Origin: an uncultured Alphaproteobacteria bacterium
GTDB taxonomy: Bacteria; Pseudomonadota; Alphaproteobacteria; HIMB59
Assembly (NCBI GenBank): GCA_902516235.1
Contig: CABXXO010000001.1
Span: 1-64,000, forward strand
Reading direction: 5' to 3'
Length of the DNA stretch: 64,000 nucleotides
Below the pieces are notes generated by a model, which did no database searches, had not been told where the DNA came from, and saw only the letters and a program-made list of their open reading frames with translations. Within the stretch, counting starts at the first letter, position 1. Every line of letters begins with the position of its first letter. The position numbers and the translations under genes were made by a program. Below are positions 44,864 to 52,208 of the stretch, in pieces.

Positions 44864-46333
44864 TTATGGTAAGCAATCCAAGTATTTATCGAGATCCCAT
44901 TGAGTTGGAGTGGCTAAAAATTCTTCCCACTCATCCCGTTTGTACTCCATAAACACTTTCATCATGTCACCAGGTAGCCCTTCTTGAATAACTTTGTCAC
45001 TTTCTAAACGATCTAAAGCTTCACCCAGTGTCATTGGTAATTTTTCAACTTGCTTACCAGCTTTCATTTGTTCATACATATTCTGTTGTTCTGGTTTTCC
45101 AGGGTCCATCTTCTCAGAAATACCGTGATCAAATGCTTTCAATAAACCACTACCCATGAGGTATGGATTATGTGCTGAGTCTACCGAACGGTATTCAAAT
45201 CTTCCTGGTGCAGATACTCTTAGGCCACAGGTTCTATTTTGGTAACCCCAATCAGCATAAACTGGTGCCCAAAAACCTGTATCCCACAGTCTTCTATAAG
45301 AATTCACGGTGGATGATCCTAATGCGGTTAATGCAGGAAGATGTTCCATCACACCCCCAATTGCCTGAAGCCCTATTTTGCCAGGAATTCTCTGATCTTT
45401 TCCATCAGGCATAAAGGCATTAGTTCCACCTCTTCTATGATGGAAGACATTTTCCATACCCGGAATACTTTTGTTTCCGCATGGAATGAGCTCATCTTTG
45501 CCGCCTTTCCATAAAGAGACGTTTGTATGACAACCAGATGCAGAAACCCCAACGAAAGGTTTACTAAGAAAACATGCTATTAAGTTAAATTCTCTTGCAA
45601 CTTGCGCACAAATTTGTCTGTATGTTGACAATCTGTCAGCATTTCTTAAAACATCATCATAATTAAAGTTTAATTCTAATTGACCAGGTGCATCCTCATG
45701 ATCACCTTGGATTATATCTAAACCCATAGCACGAGAGTATTCTATTACTTTCATGTATACGGGTCTAAGAGATTCAAATTGATCAATATGATAACAGTAT
45801 GGCTTAGAAAAACCGGAACCTGTTGGGCTACCATCTTCATTCTTAGTTAACCACATCATTTCAGGCTCTGTACCTGCTCTTAATTCTAATTTATGTTTCT
45901 TTTTAAAATCTTCGTGAGCTCTTTTTAGATTACCTCTACAATCAGAAGTTAAGTAACCACCTGGATCGTTTTCTTCTTCTCTGTTTCTAAAACATGTACA
46001 AAATACTCGGGCTATTCTTTTATCCCATGGAATTTGTACAAAAGTTTCTGGGTCAGGTATTCCGACTAATTCGTGAGCTTCTGGACCATAGCCAATATAA
46101 TCACCATGCCTATTTGTAAATAAGTTAGCAGTAGCACCATAAACTAATTGAAAACCTTTGTTTGCTATACTTTCCCAGTGATCAGCAGGTACACCCTTAC
46201 CAACAATTCTTCCAGTTACAGAAATAAATTGATAATAGATATACTCTATACCTAACTTATCAATTTTTTTTCTAACTTGTTTTATATAGTCTTGTCTTTT
46301 TTTATCCTTAACGTACGTTTCTAGCGCTGTCAT
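44864..46333 (-). CDS. Glutamine synthetase family protein (paralog 3), operonic
   Basis: A 489-residue GS-fold enzyme with an N-terminal beta-grasp (IEYIYYQFISVTGRIVGKG) and catalytic motifs RAGTEPEMMWL, IQGDHEDAPGQLELNF, SGCHTNVSLW, TVNSYRRLW and RFEYRSVDSAHNPY. It is about 55 residues longer than the GlnT-like paralog. Being followed by the three glutamate-synthase subunits suggests it makes the gamma-glutamyl amide that they convert. It may be the true GmaS or act on another amine. Spacing to neighbours is 17-18 bases. Confidence 0.83.
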   Translation of the reverse strand: MTALETYVKDKKRQDYIKQVRKKIDKLGIEYIYYQFISVTGRIVGKGVPADHWESIANKGFQLVYGATANLFTNRHGDYIGYGPEAHELVGIPDPETFVQIPWDKRIARVFCTCFRNREEENDPGGYLTSDCRGNLKRAHEDFKKKHKLELRAGTEPEMMWLTKNEDGSPTGSGFSKPYCYHIDQFESLRPVYMKVIEYSRAMGLDIIQGDHEDAPGQLELNFNYDDVLRNADRLSTYRQICAQVAREFNLIACFLSKPFVGVSASGCHTNVSLWKGGKDELIPCGNKSIPGMENVFHHRRGGTNAFMPDGKDQRIPGKIGLQAIGGVMEHLPALTALGSSTVNSYRRLWDTGFWAPVYADWGYQNRTCGLRVSAPGRFEYRSVDSAHNPYLMGSGLLKAFDHGISEKMDPGKPEQQNMYEQMKAGKQVEKLPMTLGEALDRLESDKVIQEGLPGDMMKVFMEYKRDEWEEFLATPTQWDLDKYLDCLP

Positions 46334-46350
46334 TTTATTCCTCCTCTACA

Positions 46351-47697
46351 TCAACTCCAAGGGAACGGGCTCTTTGAAACCGGATGCAACTTCCCTTCTT
46401 CATATCGAGAAAATCTGAAAGGTTCTAGAATTTCAGACTTTCCTCCAAGCAATTCATCAGATACTAAATCACCAACTCCGGCCATTTTATATCCATGGTT
46501 TGCGTCTGCTATAATATACACATTTTCTCTATATTGGTCGAATACAGGAAAACGGTCAGGAGTCACACATCCTATACCGCCAGCATTTTGCTTTTTATAC
46601 TTACTGTGACACCCATCAAATTGCTTCTGACAAAAAGCCAGAGCAGAAGTCCATTTATCCTCAAAAGACGATCTTGGTTGAAACTCAAGAGAGTCGTGCC
46701 CATAAGGGTCTAGTTTAATATCATTTACAGGTTTAGTTACATCGTATGGAGATGAACCACCTTGAATACCATTTCTGTAAACATCTGGTTTATAGTAAAA
46801 ACCCCACATTACATTTTCATGAATAACATCACCTGTTTTATTTGAGACAAGCGTAGACTCAGTATCAACATGAATTACAGGATATTCACTTCCCTTTGCA
46901 GTTTTATAACTTCGTGGATCAACTTCAAGTTCACCTTCTTCAAGAGCCATGTATGACCACATAGGTATTTCATTAGTGAAAGTTCCATCAGGTTTTTTGA
47001 TTTTTACAGAATTTGGTAATTCTAAAATTTCCCAAAACTTTCTAACCCAAGGACCAGCAGCAACAACTAGTTGTGTGCACTCAATTGTTCCCTCAGATGT
47101 TTCTACTGCTTTTACAGCACCACTACCATTTGAGGAGATTAAATTATTTGCTTCAACACCCTCAATAACTTTTGCACCAGATGAAATGGCTAATTTATGA
47201 AACCCTTCGATTGCTCCTCTGTTAGCTCCGTAACCAGTCTTTTTTTCATGCAAGACTGAGGATATTCCTTGTGCTTGCCAATCTGGAAGCATGTCCTTCA
47301 TATACTTTTCGCAGTCACTAGCTCCCTCAATAAATTCTGAGTCAAAACCAATTTCCTTTTGTTGGTGATAAACTTCAGACATTCCCTCTTGCATTAATTG
47401 TGAATTGATCTGCATGTAACCCACTGGTTTATATGTTAATGCATCAGCATTTTCATTCCATATATCAACAGAGTGAGCCATTAAACTTCTCATGGCAGGT
47501 TGATAGTAGTTATTTCTTACGATTCCACATGCTACACCACTTGCACCATTCGCAACCTTTGTTTTTTCTATAACAATAACTGAATTTTCTTTTAATTGTC
47601 CTTTACTAGATAGCTTTTTACATAAATGCCAAGCTGTGCTTAAGCCGTGTATACCAGCACCGATTATTAAATATTCACATTTGGACGGCAGACTCAT
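46351..47697 (-). CDS. FAD-dependent oxidoreductase, DAO family
   Basis: A 448-residue flavoprotein with the ADP-binding fold YLIIGAGIHGLSTAWHL at residues 9-25, a GASGVACGIVRNNYYQ segment near 52 and a C-terminal FAD-closing VYIIADANHGYKMAGVGDLV. It belongs to the amine/sarcosine/dimethylglycine oxidase group and would oxidise a secondary or tertiary amine. As first gene of the GS-glx operon it could be a single-subunit dehydrogenase for the N-alkylglutamate made downstream. This is inference. An IclR-type palindrome lies 57 bases before its ATG. Confidence 0.82.
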   Translation of the reverse strand: MSLPSKCEYLIIGAGIHGLSTAWHLCKKLSSKGQLKENSVIVIEKTKVANGASGVACGIVRNNYYQPAMRSLMAHSVDIWNENADALTYKPVGYMQINSQLMQEGMSEVYHQQKEIGFDSEFIEGASDCEKYMKDMLPDWQAQGISSVLHEKKTGYGANRGAIEGFHKLAISSGAKVIEGVEANNLISSNGSGAVKAVETSEGTIECTQLVVAAGPWVRKFWEILELPNSVKIKKPDGTFTNEIPMWSYMALEEGELEVDPRSYKTAKGSEYPVIHVDTESTLVSNKTGDVIHENVMWGFYYKPDVYRNGIQGGSSPYDVTKPVNDIKLDPYGHDSLEFQPRSSFEDKWTSALAFCQKQFDGCHSKYKKQNAGGIGCVTPDRFPVFDQYRENVYIIADANHGYKMAGVGDLVSDELLGGKSEILEPFRFSRYEEGKLHPVSKSPFPWS

Positions 47698-47753
47698 TTT
47701 TATTTAATCCTCCACTATAAAATCATTTTGAATGGGGATATTAAAAAAAACAC

Positions 47754-47780
47754 ATTTTGTTTCAAATAATGAAACAAAAT
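47754..47780. promoter_or_regulatory. IclR-type operator upstream of the FAD-GS-glx operon
   Basis: A perfect palindrome with 11-base arms: ATTTTGTTTCA (47754-47764), spacer AATAA, TGAAACAAAAT (47770-47780). The core GTTTCA-N5-TGAAAC recurs before the IclR gene and in the tmm/mgd promoter. It lies 57 bases before the oxidoreductase ATG. Confidence 0.75.
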
Positions 47781-47795
47781 TTCATCAGAAAAGGA

Positions 47796-48566
47796 TTAGT
47801 TATTAACAATTAATTTAGAAATTTTAATAGATGCGTCTTGCAACAGATTGATATAATTAGCCATTGTTTTTGGATTTAAAATATTTTTACTTCCAGAGAA
47901 AGCGACTCCTGCAAAAGATCTTTTATCTTTATCTAAGATAGCTACACCAATACCATAAGAGTTTTCGAAAGCTTCACCATGATTTAAGGCATAACCATTA
48001 GTTCTAATTTTTGTTAGTTGTTTTCTTAGATCATTTAAATTAACAATAGTGTTATTTGTATGCGGGTAAAAATTATAACTTCTATAAATCGTGGAAATTT
48101 CATTTTCAGGTCTGTAAGCAAGCATCACTTTTCCCAGAGCACAACAGTGTGCGTCTAGTCTCATTCTAAAAGTTCTTATTGTTGCATCATCTGTATTATT
48201 TGAAATTTTATCAGAGTGAACAATTTGTGAACCCTCCAACATAGCTAAGTATGTTATCAAATTTGTTTGACTTGAAATATCTTTTAAAATCTCTCTTGAT
48301 GTTTCGGAAATAGACTGAAGATAATCAGAGGTTTCACCGAATTGAAATGCCTTGTGTCCCATAGTATAGGTGTTTGAACTTAAATTTTTATGAATGTATC
48401 CAAGATCACTAAGAACAGATAATAATCTAAAAGTTGTCGTTCTTGAGAGAGCTGCCTTACGAGAAATATTAGAGGCTTTTAATGGAAAAATTGATTTTGA
48501 GAGTATTTCTAAAATTTTGAAAGATTTTTCTAAAGACTTATTTATGTACTTTAAACCCTGTCCCAT
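47796..48566 (-). CDS. IclR-family transcriptional regulator
   Basis: A 256-residue regulator. The winged helix covers about residues 12-75 (FPLKASNISRKAALSRTTTFRLLSVLSDLGYI), and the ligand-binding GAF-like IclR domain covers 85-250 (AHCCALGKVMLAY, SYGIGVAILDKDKRSFAGVAFSG). IclR proteins bind short palindromes and respond to small metabolites. A copy of the palindrome overlaps this gene's own ribosome site, suggesting autoregulation. It lies between the two methylamine-type operons and is the natural controller of both. Confidence 0.92.
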   Translation of the reverse strand: MGQGLKYINKSLEKSFKILEILSKSIFPLKASNISRKAALSRTTTFRLLSVLSDLGYIHKNLSSNTYTMGHKAFQFGETSDYLQSISETSREILKDISSQTNLITYLAMLEGSQIVHSDKISNNTDDATIRTFRMRLDAHCCALGKVMLAYRPENEISTIYRSYNFYPHTNNTIVNLNDLRKQLTKIRTNGYALNHGEAFENSYGIGVAILDKDKRSFAGVAFSGSKNILNPKTMANYINLLQDASIKISKLIVNN

Positions 48567-48580
48567 TTAAAGTTTCTCCT

Positions 48581-48599
48581 TGTTTCAAATTATGAAACA
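48581..48599. promoter_or_regulatory. IclR-type operator at the iclR gene
   Basis: TGTTTCA (48581-48587), spacer AATTA, TGAAACA (48593-48599): a perfect 7-base palindrome with the same 5-base spacer as the other two sites. It starts 15 bases upstream of the iclR ATG and touches the AAGGAG ribosome site (48576-48581), which fits autorepression. Confidence 0.72.
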
Positions 48600-48718
48600 G
48601 TAAATTAACACTGCTGTTGCATCATCACAACTTAATTCTGTGTCTATTTTGAAATTAATTTTTATATAGATTGATATATAAAATTTGCATGTAGTAAGTT
48701 TTTAATTAAATAAATTAT

Positions 48719-50041
48719 TTAAAACTTTGATCCTGGGATCCATCCGGTACCTGCTAATGGTACTCTAGCCATTGCGGCAGCCTCAACAGTTAGAGCACAC
48801 AAGTCTTCTGGTTCTAAATTATGTAAACTGTTTTTACCACAAGCTCTTGCAATTGTCTGGGCTTCTAATGTCATTACCTTTAAATAATTTGATAAACGTT
48901 TACCCGCTTTAACAGGGTCTAGTCTTTTCATTAATTTAGGATCTTGAGTATTAATTCCAGAGGGATCTTTTCCTTCGTGCCAGTCATCATAAGCACCTGC
49001 AGTTGTGCCTAATTTTTTGTAATCACTCTCCCATTTAGGATCATTATCTCCAAGAGCTATTAAAGCAGATGAGCCTATTGAAACAGCGTCAGCTCCTAGG
49101 GCCATAGCCTTAGCAACGTCTGCACCATTTCTTATGCCACCAGATACTATCAACTGGACTTTTCTATGCATGTCTAAATCTAAAAGAGCATCAACAGCAG
49201 GCCTAATACATGCTAAAGTGGGTTGACCTACATTTTCAATAAATACCTCTTGTGTTGCGGCAGTTCCACCCTGCATTCCATCTAGAACAACAACATCTGC
49301 TCCTGCTTTTACAGCAAGAGCTGTATCGTAGTATGGTCTAGCTCCTGCTAATTTAACAAAAATAGGAACTTTCCAGCCAGTAATTTCTCTAATTTCAAGA
49401 ATTTTTATTTCTAAATCATCGGGCCCTGTCCAATCAGGATGGCGGCATGCGGATCTTTGATCAATTCCTTTTGGGAGAGTACGCATCTCAGCAACCCGAT
49501 CACTAATTTTTTGACCAAGTAGCATTCCTCCGCCACCAGGTTTTGCACCTTGTCCAATAACTACCTCTATGGCATCTGCTTTTCTTAAATCTTCTGGATT
49601 CATTCCATATCTTGAGGGAAGTAATTGGTAGACTAAATGTTTAGATTGTCCTCTTTCTTCTGGAGTCATTCCGCCATCACCTGTAGTGGTTGAAGTGCCT
49701 GAAATACTAGCACCTCTACCAAGTGCCTCTTTTGCAGGACCAGATAAAGCTCCAAAGCTCATACCTGCGATCGTTATAGGAATATCAAGTTCCAATGGAT
49801 TTTTTGCATGTCTAGTCCCTAAAGTAACGTTTGTTGAACATTTCTCTCTATAACCCTCGAGTGGGTATCTTGACATTGACGCTCCTAAAAATAATAAATC
49901 ATCAAAATGAGGTAGTCTTTTTTTTGAACCACCTCCTCGTATGTCATAAATTCCAGTTTCTGCAGCTCTTCTTATTTCTGAGTTTGTGTAATCATCAAAA
50001 GTCCATGATTTTCTTGGAACGGTTTTAAATTTTTCAGACAT
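48719..50041 (-). CDS. mgsC: FMN-binding N-methylglutamate synthase subunit, no Fe-S cysteines
   Basis: A 440-residue TIM-barrel protein of the glutamate synthase FMN family (DIPITIAGMSFGALSG, CRHPDWTGPDD, VPIFVKLAGARPYYD, MQGGTAATQEV, VSGGIRNGADVAKAMALGADAVSIGSSA). Where the paralog at 41746 has CYHCHTGRCPVG, this one reads AYDDWHEGKDPSG, so no Fe-S cluster can form there. I assign MgsC because the gene ends an mgd-mgs operon opposite tmm. MgsABC converts gamma-glutamylmethylamide plus 2-oxoglutarate into N-methylglutamate. Confidence 0.83.
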   Translation of the reverse strand: MSEKFKTVPRKSWTFDDYTNSEIRRAAETGIYDIRGGGSKKRLPHFDDLLFLGASMSRYPLEGYREKCSTNVTLGTRHAKNPLELDIPITIAGMSFGALSGPAKEALGRGASISGTSTTTGDGGMTPEERGQSKHLVYQLLPSRYGMNPEDLRKADAIEVVIGQGAKPGGGGMLLGQKISDRVAEMRTLPKGIDQRSACRHPDWTGPDDLEIKILEIREITGWKVPIFVKLAGARPYYDTALAVKAGADVVVLDGMQGGTAATQEVFIENVGQPTLACIRPAVDALLDLDMHRKVQLIVSGGIRNGADVAKAMALGADAVSIGSSALIALGDNDPKWESDYKKLGTTAGAYDDWHEGKDPSGINTQDPKLMKRLDPVKAGKRLSNYLKVMTLEAQTIARACGKNSLHNLEPEDLCALTVEAAAMARVPLAGTGWIPGSKF

Positions 50042-50727
50042 TAATACTCCGATACATTATCTATATTAAAATTATAAAGCTTTCTTGCTGAGCCATACAT
50101 TTTAAAATGTGTTAATTGATTTTCATCAATGTTTGCTTTTTTCAAAAGAGATTTTAGAAGGTCTTGATCTTTTTTATTCATATTTTTTTTTTCACAATCA
50201 GCTCCTAAGGATTTAGGTTCTCCTTTCATAAAAATTTTTGCTTCATAAATACTATCTCCTAACGCATCACCAGCATCTCCACAAATTACTAAGTTGCCTG
50301 ACTGTGCCATAAAGGCAGACATATGACCTACAGAGCCTTTTACAATAATATCGATGCCCTTCATAGAAATTCCACAACGAGAGCTTGTATCTCCGTCAAC
50401 AATTAACGTCCCCCCATGAGCAGTAGCACCAGCCGACTGAGAAGCATTACCTTTTACGTGAACAGATCCTGACATCATATTCTCAGCTACCCCTGTTCCT
50501 ACATTACCATTTACAATAACATCAGCTTTCATATTCATCCCTGCACAGTAATAACCAACATGACCTTCAATGGTTACATCCATTTCATCTTTTAAACCCG
50601 CACAAATTGCATGATTACCATCTGGATTGATTATTTTAAAACTTCTATCATTTGATTTTTGGTCAAGATTTTGAAGTAACTCGTTAACTTTTCTCAAAGA
50701 GTCTTTTTTAAGATTTAATTTAATCAT
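50041..50727 (-). CDS. mgsB: GXGXG-domain N-methylglutamate synthase subunit
   Basis: A 228-residue beta-helix protein homologous to the GltB C-terminal domain, with glycine turns (GHVGYYCAGMNMKADVIV, GTGVAENMMSGSV, DGDTSSRCGISMKG, SGNLVICGDAGDALGD). It is 50 residues shorter than the copy at 43080. The start overlaps the mgsA stop by 4 bases and the stop overlaps the mgsC start by 1 base, a sign of coupled synthesis in fixed ratio. Confidence 0.83.
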   Translation of the reverse strand: MIKLNLKKDSLRKVNELLQNLDQKSNDRSFKIINPDGNHAICAGLKDEMDVTIEGHVGYYCAGMNMKADVIVNGNVGTGVAENMMSGSVHVKGNASQSAGATAHGGTLIVDGDTSSRCGISMKGIDIIVKGSVGHMSAFMAQSGNLVICGDAGDALGDSIYEAKIFMKGEPKSLGADCEKKNMNKKDQDLLKSLLKKANIDENQLTHFKMYGSARKLYNFNIDNVSEY

Positions 50728-51605
50728 TTTCCCCAGCTGTATACTAAACCAGGTTCAGGTTCAAAAATTTTTGCTTTGTTAACATTAGGTAAATGAGCCA
50801 TTGCTTGAAACTCTGAAGCTATAGCAACGTAATCCTTTGTTTCTGCCACAACAGCAGGCTTACAAGCAATTTCATCTCTTACTATTGCTAAACCATTTTT
50901 GGTACCAGAAATAAAAGTATAAAAACCATCTAAGTCTTTTAATCCATCAATTAATGTCTCTTTTAAAGATTTCTTATTTGATAAACCATTTGAAATGTAA
51001 CCAGCAGCTACCTCTGTGTCGTTTTGAGATTTAATTTCTATTCCCTTTTTTTTTAGTGTTCTTCTTAAATTGTTATGATTTGACAGTGAGCCATTGTGAA
51101 CTAGGCACTCATCCTCTCCTGTTGAATAAGGATGTGATCCATCTGTTGTAATTGCACTTTCTGTAGCCATTCTTGTATGTCCAATAGCATGAGTACCAGA
51201 AAAATTTTTAAGTGAAAAATTATTTACAACATCTCTTGGATTTCCAACCTGTTTAAATATTTCAATTGAACTTCCATAGCCAACTAAATTTAAATTATTA
51301 TAACTCTTGATAATACTTATTACTTTTACAGGTTTTAATGATGTCTCTAAGACAAAATGATCAGATATTATTTTTATTTTTGCATCTTTGATTTCTTTAC
51401 TAAGATTTTTTTTAATTTCTTTGATATTATTTTTGTTATAGCAAATAGAATATTTGTATTTCTTTTTTCTTTCAGTTGAATAGATTGCAAAACCTGCACT
51501 GTCAGGTCCTCGAGTAGACATATTATTCATCATTCCGGTTAAAAATTTACCAAGATCTTTATTGTACTTTTTATTCTTTAGGTAAAGACCGACTATTCCA
51601 CACAT
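50724..51605 (-). CDS. mgsA: Class II amidotransferase N-methylglutamate synthase subunit
   Basis: A 293-residue Ntn amidotransferase with Cys2 in MCGIVGLYLK, STRGPDSAGFAIY, AIGHTRMATESA, SHPYSTG, VHNGSLSNHNNLR and NDTEVAAGYI. It would supply the glutamyl-methylamide half reaction of N-methylglutamate synthase. It starts 5 bases after the SoxG-like gene and overlaps mgsB by 4 bases. Confidence 0.83.
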   Translation of the reverse strand: MCGIVGLYLKNKKYNKDLGKFLTGMMNNMSTRGPDSAGFAIYSTERKKKYKYSICYNKNNIKEIKKNLSKEIKDAKIKIISDHFVLETSLKPVKVISIIKSYNNLNLVGYGSSIEIFKQVGNPRDVVNNFSLKNFSGTHAIGHTRMATESAITTDGSHPYSTGEDECLVHNGSLSNHNNLRRTLKKKGIEIKSQNDTEVAAGYISNGLSNKKSLKETLIDGLKDLDGFYTFISGTKNGLAIVRDEIACKPAVVAETKDYVAIASEFQAMAHLPNVNKAKIFEPEPGLVYSWGK

Positions 51606-51610
51606 CTTTG

Positions 51611-52207
51611 TTATATGGCTTCATAACCATACTCTAAACATGAGTCAGTTATACTATGATAAAAAGAGCCTCCAAAACTTCTGAGGGCAAAAAGATTAAA
51701 GCAGTCTGGTTTTTCACTAATAAAATCAATAATAATATTAATTCCATTATAAGTTGTGTTAGCACAATTATTCGGTTTAAACATATCGTTGTTGAAGTTT
51801 AACGGTGAACCTTTTTTTAATACGTCCTTTGACTTTGAGCCACTGATTTCAATGACTGCTCTTGATTGAGAGATGTCAGTAACAGCAAAATCATTTTCAT
51901 TAAAAATATTATGAATATCCTCAATGAGTTTTTTATCTCTAGATATAATCAACCATGTATCAGGACCTACCCATAAAATCCTAGCAATATTATCTGAAGT
52001 AACTGTTAGACTTTTAGTTGGTAATTTTAAATTATTAAAAATTATTTGATTTATATCAACGTTACTTTTTTTAAATTTAGCAATTTGAAAAATAGATAAT
52101 TCTTTTACTTCAGTTAATTTAAGTATGTCATCTTTATTTTCATAATCTCCATAAAAACCAAGTTTATGATCAAAGTGAAGTGGTGAAATATTCTCTATAA
52201 CAGGCAT
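51611..52207 (-). CDS. mgdD: Sarcosine oxidase gamma-like / N-methylglutamate dehydrogenase subunit D
   Basis: I start at ATG 52207 (MPVIENISPLHF), directly behind the alpha-subunit stop; longer in-frame starts at 52231 and 52264 overlap that gene. The 198-residue protein has the SoxG pattern: ARILWVGPDTWLIIS in the middle, VTDISQSRAVIEISG and a late YHSITDSCLEYG. SoxG-like subunits stabilise the folate-binding alpha subunit. Operon context with mgs genes favours N-methylglutamate dehydrogenase over sarcosine oxidase. Confidence 0.75.
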   Translation of the reverse strand: MPVIENISPLHFDHKLGFYGDYENKDDILKLTEVKELSIFQIAKFKKSNVDINQIIFNNLKLPTKSLTVTSDNIARILWVGPDTWLIISRDKKLIEDIHNIFNENDFAVTDISQSRAVIEISGSKSKDVLKKGSPLNFNNDMFKPNNCANTTYNGINIIIDFISEKPDCFNLFALRSFGGSFYHSITDSCLEYGYEAI

Positions 52208-52208
52208 A

